From: Vibrio owensii CAIM 1854 = LMG 25443
GTDB lineage: Bacteria > Pseudomonadota > Gammaproteobacteria > Enterobacterales > Vibrionaceae
Assembly: GCF_000817815.1 (NCBI RefSeq)
Contig: NZ_JPRD01000029.1
Location: 1 to 49,043, forward strand
DNA: 49,043 nucleotides
Reading direction: 5' to 3'
A program made the position numbers and the translations under genes. The notes beneath the pieces are model-generated. The model was not told the DNA's origin. It did no database searches and saw only the letters and a program-made list of their open reading frames with translations. Shown in pieces: positions 34,127 to 43,836 of the stretch. Positions within the stretch are counted from its first letter, which is position 1. Every line of letters starts with the position of its first letter.

Positions 34127-35017
34127 ATGTCACATTTAAATTACAACCACCTTTATTACTTCTGGATGGTGTGCAAACAAGGGTCAGTAACAAAAGCAGC
34201 AGATGCATTATTTCTCACGCCGCAAACTGTTACAGGGCAAATTAAAGCACTTGAAGATCGTATGAAGGGGAAGTTGACCAAGCGGAATGGGCGAACGGTT
34301 GAGCCAACAGAGCTTGGACAATTGGTATTTAAATATGCGGATCGTATGTTTGGTTTGAGCTACGAGATGCTTGATATCGTCAACTATAGCCAGCACTCCA
34401 ATATCCTATTTGAAGTAGGTGTCGCTGATGCATTGTCAAAACGACTCGTCAGCAAAGTATTAATGACGACAGTACCGGAAGATAACAGCATTCACTTACG
34501 CTGTTACGAGTCGACGCACGAACTACTACTAGAACGTTTGTCGCAACATAAGCTCGACATGATACTTTCCGATTGCCCGGTAGATTCGACACAAAGTCCT
34601 GGCTTGTACAGTAAAAAGCTTGGCGAAAGTAGCATGAGCTTTTTTGCCTCCTCTGAAATCTCCGATGTGAAGTTCCCTGAAATCCTTGAAAAGAAAAAGC
34701 TGCTCATTCCTGCTAGCCGAACCGCAATGGGACGTAAAGTTCTTCAATGGTTTGATCGCCAAGGATTACAACCTGATGTACTCGGTGAGTTTGATGACGT
34801 AGCGCTAATGAAGGCTTTTGCTCGTTACCGTGATGATGTGATTTTCTTGGCACCAACGGTTTATATGTCGGAGATTGAAGATGACCGTAATTTGCAGCTG
34901 ATCGGTCATGTAGACGACCTTAAAGAAGAGTATTACGTCATCTTTGCTGAGCGAATGATCCAACACCCAGCAGTAAAGAACGTTTGCGATGCAGATTTTA
35001 GCCAAATGTTTGAATGA
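34127..35017 (+). CDS. nhaR: LysR-family regulator NhaR
   Basis: This 296-aa LysR-type regulator is strongly similar to E. coli NhaR, which activates the Na+/H+ antiporter gene nhaA in response to sodium. The N-terminus (MSHLNYNHLYYFWMV) and the helix-turn-helix (AADALFLTPQTVTGQIKALE) match, and LDIVNYSQHSN and GVADALSKRLVS are conserved. ATG 34127 is used because AGGG lies 7 nt upstream and it gives the family N-terminus. No nhaA is adjacent. Confidence 0.95.
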   Translation: MSHLNYNHLYYFWMVCKQGSVTKAADALFLTPQTVTGQIKALEDRMKGKLTKRNGRTVEPTELGQLVFKYADRMFGLSYEMLDIVNYSQHSNILFEVGVADALSKRLVSKVLMTTVPEDNSIHLRCYESTHELLLERLSQHKLDMILSDCPVDSTQSPGLYSKKLGESSMSFFASSEISDVKFPEILEKKKLLIPASRTAMGRKVLQWFDRQGLQPDVLGEFDDVALMKAFARYRDDVIFLAPTVYMSEIEDDRNLQLIGHVDDLKEEYYVIFAERMIQHPAVKNVCDADFSQMFE

Positions 35018-35143
35018 ACACGTTCCGTTGCGCAAATAAATAGATTACTATCGAAAAAATTATAACTCGAAATTATAAAATCTTTGTAACACAACAAACT
35101 GGCCAGGGTTGGGGAAAGTAAGTTGTAGCTAGAGGTCCTGCAG

Positions 35144-35446
35144 ATGAATCTACAAGAAATGGAGAAAAACTCCGCTAAAGCTGTCGTGTTGCTCAAAGCA
35201 ATGGCAAATGAAAGACGCCTACAAATCCTGTGCATGCTGCATAACCAAGAGCTTTCGGTTGGAGAACTTTGCGCAAAACTAGAGTTGAGCCAGTCGGCAT
35301 TGTCTCAACACTTAGCTTGGCTTCGACGCGATGAATTGGTTGCGACACGAAAAGAAGCACAAACGGTGTACTACACATTAAAGAGTGATGAAGTGAAGGC
35401 ATTAATCCAAACACTTCATGGTCTTTATTGTGCAGAAGCCATGTGA
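35144..35446 (+). CDS. hlyU: ArsR/SmtB-family transcriptional regulator HlyU
   Basis: This 100-aa winged-helix protein matches Vibrio HlyU (MNLQEMEKNSAKAVVLLKAMANERRL). HlyU activates hemolysin or RTX toxin genes, mainly by displacing H-NS. The recognition helix is ELSQSALSQHLAWLRR. It lacks the metal-binding cysteine pair of metal-sensing ArsR proteins; the single CML and C near the helices are usual for HlyU, which responds to redox. GAGG precedes the start and a strong terminator follows. Confidence 0.94.
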   Translation: MNLQEMEKNSAKAVVLLKAMANERRLQILCMLHNQELSVGELCAKLELSQSALSQHLAWLRRDELVATRKEAQTVYYTLKSDEVKALIQTLHGLYCAEAM

Positions 35447-35464
35447 TGACAGGTCACATACAAG

Positions 35465-35489
35465 AAAAGCTGGCATTGCCAGCTTTTTT
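35465..35489 (+). terminator. Terminator of hlyU
   Basis: AAAAGCTGGCA / TGCCAGCTTTTTT hairpin, about 20 nt after the hlyU stop. Confidence 0.9.
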
Positions 35490-35525
35490 ATTGTCTTGAA
35501 TTCGAGCTACACGAATTTTAGATAT

Positions 35526-35552
35526 AAAAAAACCGGCAAGAGCCGGTTTTTT
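35526..35552 (-). terminator. Terminator of rpsT
   Basis: AAAAAACCGGC / GCCGGTTTTTT with an AAGA loop, 24 nt beyond the rpsT stop on the minus strand. It can work in both directions. Confidence 0.9.
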
Positions 35553-35576
35553 CTTCACTGTAAAATCAAGTTTCTA

Positions 35577-35837
35577 TTAAAGAGCTTTGATTTGTGCAGC
35601 GAAACGAGACTTATGACGTGCTGCTTTGTTCTTATGAACAAGGCCTTTAGTCGCCATACGGTCTAGGATAGGTGTAACTGCAGCGAATGCAGCAGTTGCA
35701 GCTTCTTTGTCGCCTGCTTCGATAGCAGCAACAGTTTTCTTCATGTAAGTACGCATCATTGAGCGACGGCTAGCATTGTGCTGACGACGTTTCTCAGCTT
35801 GGATAGCGCGCTTCTTAGCAGATTTACTATTTGCCAA
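35577..35837 (-). CDS. rpsT: 30S ribosomal protein S20
   Basis: This 86-aa basic ribosomal protein binds 16S rRNA. The start is TTG at 35837, giving MANSKSAKKRA; E. coli rpsT also uses UUG, which supports autoregulated weak initiation. The frame is open five codons further (to 35852) but that extension does not belong to the family. GGGAG lies upstream. Typical helical sequence (RRQHNASRRSMMRTYMKK) follows. Confidence 0.96.
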   Translation of the reverse strand: MANSKSAKKRAIQAEKRRQHNASRRSMMRTYMKKTVAAIEAGDKEAATAAFAAVTPILDRMATKGLVHKNKAARHKSRFAAQIKAL

Positions 35838-36131
35838 GGGTCTAACTCCCAAAAACTTATTTCTATGACAATTTAAGGGCGAGGACTATCCCTCATTTGC
35901 GCCTAAATGTCAAATGATTTGTGCAAAAACCAATCGAAACCAAAACAAATTTTGGTAACAAAGGTCATCGCGGTTAAGATGGCGGGGATTCTAACAGCAT
36001 TTTTAGACCATTGCTAATAATTATCCGCCTAGATCTAACAATAAACGGATATATTTTTAACGCCCATTTGTAGCTTTCAAAGGCTTAGAGGAATAGGGTT
36101 GGCTATCTTTTGGTGATATTCCGAGGTTACA

Positions 36132-37694
36132 GTGAGTAAACGACTGCTCAAGTCTGGCATGATCGTCAGTGCCATGACATTAATTTCGCGCGTCCTAGGT
36201 TTAGTTCGTGATGTGGTAGTAGCAAACTTGATGGGTGCAGGCGCGAGTGCCGACGTCTTCTTCTTTGCCAATAAAATCCCTAACTTTTTACGCCGTCTGT
36301 TTGCTGAAGGCGCGTTTTCTCAAGCTTTTGTGCCAGTACTGACCGAAAGTCACGCACAAGGGGATATGGATAAAACCCGTGAGTTGATTGCTCGTGCGGC
36401 CGGTACGCTAGGTGTGATTATTTCTATTGTTACCATACTCGGGGTTTTGGGTTCCGGTGTAGTAACGGCGCTGTTTGGCTTTGGTTGGTTCCTAGACTGG
36501 ATGCATGGCGGCCCGGCGGCTGAGAAGTTCGAACTTGCTAGCGTCATGCTCAAGATTACCTTTCCTTATTTATGGTTCATCACTTTTGTTGCGCTTTCTG
36601 GTGCGATCCTCAATACCTTAGGTAAGTTTGCGGTCTCTTCTTTTACGCCTGTCTTCCTCAACGTGATGATCATTTTGGCGGCGTGGTTTATTTCGCCTCA
36701 GATGTCGCAACCAGAAATCGGTCTTGCGATTGGCGTATTGCTAGGTGGCCTTGTTCAGTTTCTATTCCAGATTCCCTTCCTTATTAAAGCGGGAGTGATG
36801 GTTAAGCCTAAATGGGGCTGGCGCGATCCGGGTGTGGTGAAGATCCGTACCCTAATGATTCCTGCTCTGTTTGGTGTGTCGGTAAGCCAAATCAACTTAC
36901 TGTTTGATACCTTTATTGCCAGTTTCCTACAAACCGGTTCGATCAGTTGGTTGTACTATTCCGATCGCTTATTGGAATTCCCATTAGGCCTGTTTGGTAT
37001 CGCGATTGCCACGGTGATCCTTCCTGCATTATCACGTAAACACGTAGACGCACACAGTGAAGGTTTTGCACACACCATGGATTGGGGCGTACGCATGGTT
37101 ACTTTACTAGGTATTCCTGCAATGCTTGGTTTGATGGTACTAGCGAAGCCAATGTTGATGGTGCTATTCATGCGCGGTGAGTTTTCTCCGCAAGACGTAC
37201 ATCAAGCCTCTCTCTCTTTATTAGCGTATGCTTCTGGTCTGCTTAACTTCATGCTGATTAAAGTGCTTGCGCCAGGTTACTACTCGCGTCAAGACACCAA
37301 AACCCCAGTGAAGTACGGCATCATTGCAATGGTGACGAATATGGTCTTCAACGCGATCTTTGCGTACTTCTACGGTTACGTTGGTCTTGCTATTGCGACG
37401 GCGCTTTCTGCTTTTGTAAACATGGCGCTGCTATACCGCGGCTTGCACATTGCCGGTGTGTACCAAATCACTAAGCGAACTGTCTTCTTTATTATACGTT
37501 TGATGATAGCTGGTGCAGCGATGGTTGCGGCTATCTTATGGCAACTTGAAGACATGTCTGTGTGGTTGGATTGGAGCTTTGCTCACCGTAGTGGCGTGCT
37601 AGGAATGTTGATTGGACTTGGTGCTGTCGTTTACCTAGCCGTTATGTTTTTACTCGGCGTACGTTTAAAAGACCTAAAAGCTGGGACAGAATAA
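36132..37694 (+). CDS. murJ: Lipid II flippase MurJ
   Basis: This 520-aa inner-membrane protein with about 14 membrane helices belongs to the MOP exporter superfamily and moves lipid II to the periplasmic face for cell-wall synthesis. The N-terminus (RLLKSGMIVSAMTLISRVLGLVRD) and the cavity arginine region (RRLFAEGAFSQAFVPVL) are typical of MurJ. It starts at GTG 36132 after GAGGT. Its place between rpsT (divergent) and ribF is the standard gammaproteobacterial order. Confidence 0.95.
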   Translation: MSKRLLKSGMIVSAMTLISRVLGLVRDVVVANLMGAGASADVFFFANKIPNFLRRLFAEGAFSQAFVPVLTESHAQGDMDKTRELIARAAGTLGVIISIVTILGVLGSGVVTALFGFGWFLDWMHGGPAAEKFELASVMLKITFPYLWFITFVALSGAILNTLGKFAVSSFTPVFLNVMIILAAWFISPQMSQPEIGLAIGVLLGGLVQFLFQIPFLIKAGVMVKPKWGWRDPGVVKIRTLMIPALFGVSVSQINLLFDTFIASFLQTGSISWLYYSDRLLEFPLGLFGIAIATVILPALSRKHVDAHSEGFAHTMDWGVRMVTLLGIPAMLGLMVLAKPMLMVLFMRGEFSPQDVHQASLSLLAYASGLLNFMLIKVLAPGYYSRQDTKTPVKYGIIAMVTNMVFNAIFAYFYGYVGLAIATALSAFVNMALLYRGLHIAGVYQITKRTVFFIIRLMIAGAAMVAAILWQLEDMSVWLDWSFAHRSGVLGMLIGLGAVVYLAVMFLLGVRLKDLKAGTE

Positions 37695-37764
37695 GGTTGA
37701 TTGGTATATAATCCGTCAGTTTCACACAGTGCAAAGTAAAAACAGAGGCATAAAGCAGTATCCA

Positions 37765-38700
37765 ATGGAACTGATCAGAGGCATTCACAATATCAAGTCG
37801 CGCCATCATGGTTGCGTGCTGACTATTGGCAATTTCGATGGCGTACATAGAGGCCATCAACAAGTATTGCAGCAAGTGTCTGAACAAGCGGAGAAACTTT
37901 CGTTGCCTTCGGTTGTGATGATCTTTGAACCTCAGCCTATGGAGCTGTTTGCTCGAGATAAGGCACCTGCGAGGTTAACGCGACTGCGTGATAAATTTGT
38001 TCAGCTGAGTAAGCTCGACATTGATCGCTTGCTTTGCATTAACTTCAATCGTCATTTTGCTGACCTAACGGCGGAAGAGTTTATCCGTGACTTGTTGGTT
38101 GGTCGATTGGGTGTTAAGTTTCTTGTCATTGGCGATGATTTCTGTTTCGGCAAAGGTCGAACAGGTAATTTTGCGATGTTACAAGAAGCAGGGGAAAAGT
38201 ACGGCTTTGAAGTCGTAAGTACCCAAAGCTTTTGTTTACAGCAATTACGAGTGAGTAGCACTGCGATTCGCAAAGCACTGGCTCGTGATGATTTGCATTC
38301 CGCGCAAGAGATGCTGGGAAGAGATTACAGTATCAGCGGTCGTGTTTCACACGGAAGAAAGCTAGGTCGAACCATTGGGTTCCCAACGGCAAATATTCCG
38401 TTGAAGCGCTGTGTTTCTCCGGTTTCCGGAGTCTATGTTGTTCAAGCGCTTGGCTTAGGAGATAAGCCGATTGGTGGCGTCGCTAACATTGGTCAACGAC
38501 CGACAGTTAATGGTGTTCGCCAACAGTTAGAAGTACACTTATTCGACTTTCATGCTGATTTATATGGTAAACAGCTAGAAGTGAAACTTTTGCATAAACT
38601 TAGAGACGAGCAAAAGTTTGAGTCGTTTGAAGCACTTAAACAACAAATCGTATTGGATGCTGAAGCAGCAAGGGTGTGGCTGCGTCAGCTTAAGCGTTGA
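37765..38700 (+). CDS. ribF: Bifunctional riboflavin kinase / FAD synthetase RibF
   Basis: This 311-aa enzyme makes FMN and then FAD from riboflavin. The N-terminal adenylyltransferase has the nucleotide-binding GNFDGVHRGH motif and SSTAIRKAL; the C-terminal kinase has GFPTANI and the active-site region around GVYVV. ATG 37765 gives the family start MELIRGIHN; the frame upstream to 37729 is open but does not match. It belongs to the ribF-ileS-lspA-fkpB-ispH set. Confidence 0.95.
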   Translation: MELIRGIHNIKSRHHGCVLTIGNFDGVHRGHQQVLQQVSEQAEKLSLPSVVMIFEPQPMELFARDKAPARLTRLRDKFVQLSKLDIDRLLCINFNRHFADLTAEEFIRDLLVGRLGVKFLVIGDDFCFGKGRTGNFAMLQEAGEKYGFEVVSTQSFCLQQLRVSSTAIRKALARDDLHSAQEMLGRDYSISGRVSHGRKLGRTIGFPTANIPLKRCVSPVSGVYVVQALGLGDKPIGGVANIGQRPTVNGVRQQLEVHLFDFHADLYGKQLEVKLLHKLRDEQKFESFEALKQQIVLDAEAARVWLRQLKR

Positions 38701-38764
38701 GCGGTTTATTCCACCGTTCAACATAATGTCTAATTTTCGCCCAATATAACGGAATTAAGAATCG

Positions 38765-41593
38765 ATGAGTGAGTATAAATATACCCTGAACTTACCTGAA
38801 ACAGGGTTTCCAATGCGCGGTAACCTGGCTAATCGTGAGCCAGAAATGCTTAAGCGTTGGTACAAAGAAGATCTTTACGGTGAAATCCGTAAAGTTAAAA
38901 AAGGCAAAAAGTCATTCGTACTGCACGATGGCCCTCCTTATGCGAACGGTGACATTCACATTGGTCACGCACTAAACAAGATTCTTAAAGACATTATTAT
39001 TAAATCCAAAACACTTTCAGGTTTTGACGCACCTTACATCCCAGGCTGGGACTGCCACGGTCTACCAATCGAATTGATGGTAGAGAAGAAAGTCGGCAAA
39101 CCAGGTCAAAAAGTGACAGCAGCTGAGTTCCGCGAGAAATGTAGTGAGTACGCTGCAGGTCAGGTTGAAGGTCAAAAAGAGAGCTTCAAGCGTCTTGGCA
39201 TCATGGGTGAGTGGGACAAGCCATACCGCACTATGGATTTCGCAACTGAAGCGAACATCATCCGTGCACTTGGTAAGATCGCAAGCAAAGGTCACCTACT
39301 GAAAGGTTTTAAACCAGTTCACTGGTGTACAGACTGTGGCTCAGCTCTTGCTGAAGCAGAAGTTGAGTACAAAGATAAAGTATCGCCATCTATCGACGTT
39401 CGTTTTAAAGCGGCTGACGAAGCGGCGCTGCTATCTAAGTTTGAACTGACAGAAGGTCATGAAGGTCACGGTGACGTATCTATCGTTATCTGGACAACAA
39501 CACCTTGGACACTGCCAGCAAACCGCGCAGTATGTCTACGTGATGATCTAGAGTACGTACTTATCCAAACAGAAGGCGACAACGCTGAGCGTATCATCGT
39601 TGCTGCTGAGCTGGCGAAAGACGTAATGGACCGTGCAGGTATCGAGCACTTCCACAACCTTGGCTTTGCTAAAGGTGCGGATCTTGAGCTTTCTCAATTC
39701 CAACACCCATTCTACGATTTCACTGTACCGGCGATCCTTGGTGATCACGTTACGACTGATTCAGGTACTGGTGTTGTTCACACTGCACCTGGTCACGGTC
39801 AAGAAGACTTCGCGGTTGGTAACAAGTACAACCTAGAAGTAGCAAACCCAGTTGGTTCAAACGGCGTTTACCTACCAGATACAGAGCTATTTGCTGGTCA
39901 GCACGTATTTAAAGCGAACGATGCAGTAGTAGAAGTACTGAAAGAAAAAGGTGCACTACTACACCACCACGCTTACGAGCACAGCTACCCACACTGTTGG
40001 CGTCATAAGACTCCAATCATCTTCCGTGCTACGCCTCAATGGTTCGTTTCTATGGACCAAGCTGGCCTACGTGCTAAAGCACTAGAGTCAATCAAGAACG
40101 TAGAGTGGATGCCTGAGTGGGGTCAAAGCCGTATCGAAGGTATGATCGAAGGTCGCCCTGAGTGGTGTATCTCTCGTCAACGTACTTGGGGTGTGCCAAT
40201 TGCTCTGTTTGTTCATAAAGAAACAGCAGAACTTCATCCAAACACACTAGAGCTTATCGAGAAGGTTGCTCTGTTGGTTGAAGAGAAAGGCATTCAAGCA
40301 TGGTGGGATGTTGATTCAGCAGAACTACTAGGTGACGAAGCAGACCAGTACGAAAAAGTACTAGACACGCTAGACGTATGGTTCGATTCTGGTGTAACAC
40401 ACTTCTCTGTTGTTGATGCTCGTGAAGAGTACAACGGCAACAGTGCAGACCTATACCTAGAAGGTTCTGACCAACACCGCGGTTGGTTCCAGTCTTCTCT
40501 AATTTCATCTATCGCGATGAAAGACGAAGCGCCTTACAAACAAGTACTGACACACGGTTTCGTGGTTGATGGTCACGGTCGTAAGATGTCGAAATCTATC
40601 GGTAACGTGGTTGCGCCAAAAGACGTAACGAACAAGCTAGGTGCTGACATTCTTCGCCTATGGGTTGCATCTACTGACTACACTGGTGAAGTTGCGGTTT
40701 CTGATGAAATCCTAAAACGCAGCGCAGATGCGTACCGTCGTATCCGTAACACAGCGCGTTTCTTCCTTGCTAACCTAAGCGGCTTCAACCCTGAAACAGA
40801 CATCGTTCCTGTTGAAGAGATGGTTGCGCTAGATCGCTGGGCGGTTGGTCGTGCACTAGCAGCACAAGAAGAGATCGTTAAAGCATACGAAGAGTACAAC
40901 ACACACGGTGTAACTCAGCGTCTAATGCAATTCTGTTCAATCGAAATGGGCTCTTTCTACCTAGACGTAATTAAAGACCGTCAGTACACAGCAAAACGTG
41001 GCGGCAACGCTCAACGTAGCTGTCAGACAGCACTTTACTACATCGTAGAAGCGCTAGTTCGTTGGATGGCGCCAATCATGTCGTTCACTGCAGATGAAAT
41101 CTGGAACGAAATGCCAGGTCAACGCGACAAGTTCGTATTCACTGGTGAGTGGTTCGACGGCCTATTCGGTCTTGCCGAAGGTGAAGAGCTGAACAACGAA
41201 TTCTGGACTGAGATCCAAGCGGTTCGTGGTGCAGTAAACAAACTTCTAGAAGATGCGCGTAAAGAGAAAACCATTGGTGGTGCACTACAAGCTGAAGTGA
41301 CTCTATTTGCTGATGACGCACTAGCGGCGAAGATCAACAAGCTTGAAGATGAACTGCGCTTTGTTCTACTAACATCTGCTGCGAAAGTTAAGCCTCTAGG
41401 TGAGAAGACGGATGCAGCACAAGCGACAGATATCGAAGGCTTGTTTGTTGAAGTAGCAGCAGCTGAAGGCGAGAAGTGTGACCGTTGTTGGCACCACACG
41501 CCAGACGTAGGCACAATCGAAGGTCACGAGAAGATCTGTGGTCGTTGTGTGTCTAACGTAGACGGCGAAGGTGAAGTACGTAAATTCGCGTAA
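38765..41593 (+). CDS. ileS: Isoleucyl-tRNA synthetase
   Basis: This 942-aa class I aminoacyl-tRNA synthetase charges tRNA-Ile. Signature motifs are HIGH (65-68) and KMSKS (607-611). The editing domain (WTTTPWTLPANRA) lies between them, and a C-terminal zinc site uses C905, C908, C925 and C928. The length matches E. coli (938 aa). Strong preference for highly used Vibrio codons fits high expression. It is followed by a hairpin and lspA. Confidence 0.98.
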   Translation: MSEYKYTLNLPETGFPMRGNLANREPEMLKRWYKEDLYGEIRKVKKGKKSFVLHDGPPYANGDIHIGHALNKILKDIIIKSKTLSGFDAPYIPGWDCHGLPIELMVEKKVGKPGQKVTAAEFREKCSEYAAGQVEGQKESFKRLGIMGEWDKPYRTMDFATEANIIRALGKIASKGHLLKGFKPVHWCTDCGSALAEAEVEYKDKVSPSIDVRFKAADEAALLSKFELTEGHEGHGDVSIVIWTTTPWTLPANRAVCLRDDLEYVLIQTEGDNAERIIVAAELAKDVMDRAGIEHFHNLGFAKGADLELSQFQHPFYDFTVPAILGDHVTTDSGTGVVHTAPGHGQEDFAVGNKYNLEVANPVGSNGVYLPDTELFAGQHVFKANDAVVEVLKEKGALLHHHAYEHSYPHCWRHKTPIIFRATPQWFVSMDQAGLRAKALESIKNVEWMPEWGQSRIEGMIEGRPEWCISRQRTWGVPIALFVHKETAELHPNTLELIEKVALLVEEKGIQAWWDVDSAELLGDEADQYEKVLDTLDVWFDSGVTHFSVVDAREEYNGNSADLYLEGSDQHRGWFQSSLISSIAMKDEAPYKQVLTHGFVVDGHGRKMSKSIGNVVAPKDVTNKLGADILRLWVASTDYTGEVAVSDEILKRSADAYRRIRNTARFFLANLSGFNPETDIVPVEEMVALDRWAVGRALAAQEEIVKAYEEYNTHGVTQRLMQFCSIEMGSFYLDVIKDRQYTAKRGGNAQRSCQTALYYIVEALVRWMAPIMSFTADEIWNEMPGQRDKFVFTGEWFDGLFGLAEGEELNNEFWTEIQAVRGAVNKLLEDARKEKTIGGALQAEVTLFADDALAAKINKLEDELRFVLLTSAAKVKPLGEKTDAAQATDIEGLFVEVAAAEGEKCDRCWHHTPDVGTIEGHEKICGRCVSNVDGEGEVRKFA

Positions 41594-41626
41594 TTGCCTA
41601 GAACGACTGAACTTTTTTTAAAATTA

Positions 41627-41652
41627 ACAGCCCCAGTATTTACTGGGGCTGT
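41627..41652 (+). terminator. Hairpin between ileS and lspA
   Basis: Perfect 12-bp stem ACAGCCCCAGTA / TACTGGGGCTGT with a 2-nt centre, followed by a short TTTG. It may partly terminate or protect the ileS transcript within the operon. Confidence 0.65.
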
Positions 41653-41666
41653 TTGTAGGTAAAGTA

Positions 41667-42173
41667 ATGAGTGAAAAAGCACTGACGTTAAAGCAATCTG
41701 GAGTTCGCTGGCTTTGGTTAGCAATTCTGGTATTTATTGCAGATATTGGCATCAAATTGGTGGTGATGGACAACATGGGCTACGGATGGGCAAACCGAAT
41801 TGAGGTGCTGCCATTCTTCAACCTACTTTATGTTCATAACTACGGTGCAGCATTCAGCTTCTTGAGCGATCAAGCGGGTTGGCAGCGCTGGTTGTTCACA
41901 GGCATCGCGTTTGTTGTTACAGGTCTTTTGACCTACTGGATGAGCAAGCTTCCAGCCAAAGAAAAATGGAACAACATCGCTTACGCACTGATTATTGGTG
42001 GTGCAGTGGGCAACGTGTTTGACCGTGTTGTTCACGGCTTTGTTGTTGATTACCTAGACTTCTTCTGGGGTAACTACCACTGGCCAGCATTCAACCTTGC
42101 AGATACAACTATCTGTATTGGTGCGGCAATGATCATTCTTGATGGCTTCCGCAAAAAGGACGCTGACAAGTAA
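41667..42173 (+). CDS. lspA: Lipoprotein signal peptidase LspA
   Basis: This 168-aa inner-membrane aspartic protease with four membrane helices removes signal peptides of diacylglyceryl-modified prolipoproteins, the step after Lgt. The catalytic dyad is D128 (GFVVDYLDF) and D146 (FNLADTTI). The GAVGNVFDR motif precedes it. Its place after ileS is conserved. Confidence 0.97.
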   Translation: MSEKALTLKQSGVRWLWLAILVFIADIGIKLVVMDNMGYGWANRIEVLPFFNLLYVHNYGAAFSFLSDQAGWQRWLFTGIAFVVTGLLTYWMSKLPAKEKWNNIAYALIIGGAVGNVFDRVVHGFVVDYLDFFWGNYHWPAFNLADTTICIGAAMIILDGFRKKDADK

Positions 42174-42199
42174 TCTTTTGCGATATATCGAATAACCCT

Positions 42200-42233
42200 A
42201 AGCGTCGTCCGTTGATTCGGACGACGCTTTTTA
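42200..42233 (+). terminator. Terminator after lspA
   Basis: Stem AAGCGTCGTCC / GGACGACGCTT with an 8-nt loop, then TTTTA, 27 nt after the lspA stop. Confidence 0.85.
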
Positions 42234-42333
42234 TTATGTTGGAGCCCAATCCGCGCATCTTCGTACAATAAAAAGCAATCACAGTACGTGATCAGATAGA
42301 GCGCAGGAAACCCAAGAACAAGGAAGCAGTAAC

Positions 42334-42765
42334 GTGACAACAATAAATCAAGATTCAGCAGTAACGCTGCACTTCACCATCAAAATGCAAGATGGCTCTG
42401 TAGCGGACAGCACACATAATATGGGCAAGCCTGCTAAGTTCATTATGGGCGATGGCAGCTTGAGTGAAAACTTTGAGCAATGCCTACTAGGCTTACAAGT
42501 AGGCGAGCAGAAAGCAATTGAACTAAAAGCGGCGGACGCTTTTGGCATGCCAAACCCAGACCATATCCACCACATGGACCGCACTAAATTTGTTGGCGAA
42601 GCGGAAGTTGAAGTCGGCACAGTCATGGCATTTAGCGGTCCTGATGGAATGGAAATCCCGGGCATCATTACTGAAATTGCTGGCGACTCAGTAACTGTGG
42701 ACTTCAACCATCCACTCGCGGGACAAGACGTGACTTTCGAAGTCGAAATTTTGTCAGTAGAATAG
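42334..42765 (+). CDS. fkpB: FKBP-type peptidyl-prolyl isomerase FkpB (SlpA)
   Basis: This 143-aa cytosolic protein of the FKBP/SlyD type speeds proline isomerisation and has an IF chaperone domain. Visible: LHFTIKMQDGSVADSTH at the start and the chaperone insert around DAFGMPNPDHIHHMDRTKF. The GTG start follows AAGGAAG. It sits between lspA and ispH, as in E. coli. Confidence 0.93.
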   Translation: MTTINQDSAVTLHFTIKMQDGSVADSTHNMGKPAKFIMGDGSLSENFEQCLLGLQVGEQKAIELKAADAFGMPNPDHIHHMDRTKFVGEAEVEVGTVMAFSGPDGMEIPGIITEIAGDSVTVDFNHPLAGQDVTFEVEILSVE

Positions 42766-42789
42766 CGAACCAAATAAAAGATAACTTCC

Positions 42790-43755
42790 ATGAGCAATGA
42801 AATGAAAATCCTGTTAGCTAACCCACGTGGTTTCTGTGCTGGTGTTGACCGCGCGATTAGCATCGTAGAGCGTGCGCTAGAGATGTATCAGCCACCTATC
42901 TATGTTCGACATGAAGTGGTGCATAACCGTTTTGTGGTTGAAGGTCTAAAACAGCGTGGTGCTATCTTCGTTGAAGAACTGCATGAAGTGCCAGACAACA
43001 ACATTGTGATTTTCTCCGCTCATGGTGTATCTCAAGCTGTTCGCCAAGAAGCGAAGTCTCGTGATCTAACGGTATTCGATGCGACCTGTCCGCTGGTAAC
43101 CAAAGTACATATGGAAGTGGCACGTGCAAGCCGTCGCAATATGGAAGTGGTACTGATCGGTCATGCTGGTCACCCTGAGGTGGAAGGCACTATGGGTCAG
43201 TATTCAAGTGATACAGGCGGCATGTACCTTGTGGAAACGCCAGCCGATGTTGAGAAGCTAAAAGCGATCGTGAAAGATCCATCGGATCTGCACTACGTGA
43301 GTCAAACGACACTGTCTGTTGATGAAACCGCTGACGTAATTGAAGAGCTACGCCGCGTATTCCCAGACATTCAAGGTCCTCGTAAAGATGACATCTGTTA
43401 CGCGACGCAAAACCGCCAAGATGCGGTGCGTGAGCTATCTGCTGATGTAGATGTGATGGTTGTTGTGGGTTCTAAAAACTCATCGAACTCAACACGTTTA
43501 AAAGAACTGGCTGAAAAGCTAGGCACACCGGGTTACCTAACAGATTGCCCAGAAGACATCATGCCTGAGTGGTTTGAGGGTAAAGTAAAAGTTGGCGTGA
43601 CGGCGGGTGCATCTGCACCAGAAGAGTTGGTGAATCAAATCTTAGATCGCATTAAAGAGTTGGTTGGCGCAGAAGCCGTTGATGAAGTGCTTGGTCGTGA
43701 AGAGAACATGTTCTTCGAAGTACCAAAAGAACTGCAAATCAAGCAAGTCGATTAA
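42790..43755 (+). CDS. ispH: 4-hydroxy-3-methylbut-2-enyl diphosphate reductase IspH
   Basis: This 321-aa iron-sulfur enzyme is the last step of the MEP isoprenoid pathway, making IPP and DMAPP. The three cluster cysteines are C16 (NPRGFCAGVD), C100 (DATCPLVTK) and C203 (DDICYATQNR). The start could be ATG 42790 or ATG 42802; the second gives the E. coli-like N-terminus MKILLANPRG. Neither has a strong ribosome-binding site. A strong terminator follows. Confidence 0.96.
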   Translation: MSNEMKILLANPRGFCAGVDRAISIVERALEMYQPPIYVRHEVVHNRFVVEGLKQRGAIFVEELHEVPDNNIVIFSAHGVSQAVRQEAKSRDLTVFDATCPLVTKVHMEVARASRRNMEVVLIGHAGHPEVEGTMGQYSSDTGGMYLVETPADVEKLKAIVKDPSDLHYVSQTTLSVDETADVIEELRRVFPDIQGPRKDDICYATQNRQDAVRELSADVDVMVVVGSKNSSNSTRLKELAEKLGTPGYLTDCPEDIMPEWFEGKVKVGVTAGASAPEELVNQILDRIKELVGAEAVDEVLGREENMFFEVPKELQIKQVD

Positions 43756-43770
43756 GACGAATCAAACACC

Positions 43771-43799
43771 AAAAAGGCGACCACAAGGTCGCCTTTTTC
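43771..43799. terminator. Terminator between ispH and btsR
   Basis: AAAAAGGCGACC / GGTCGCCTTTTT with an ACAA loop between convergent genes; can act both ways. Confidence 0.9.
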
Positions 43800-43836
43800 A
43801 TTGGGAATTTCTACACGATTTCGCCAGAATTTGCGC

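Noticed and set aside
35838..35852. Five-codon N-terminal extension of S20
   Set aside because: The TTG start at 35837 gives the conserved MANSKSAKKRA start known for rpsT.
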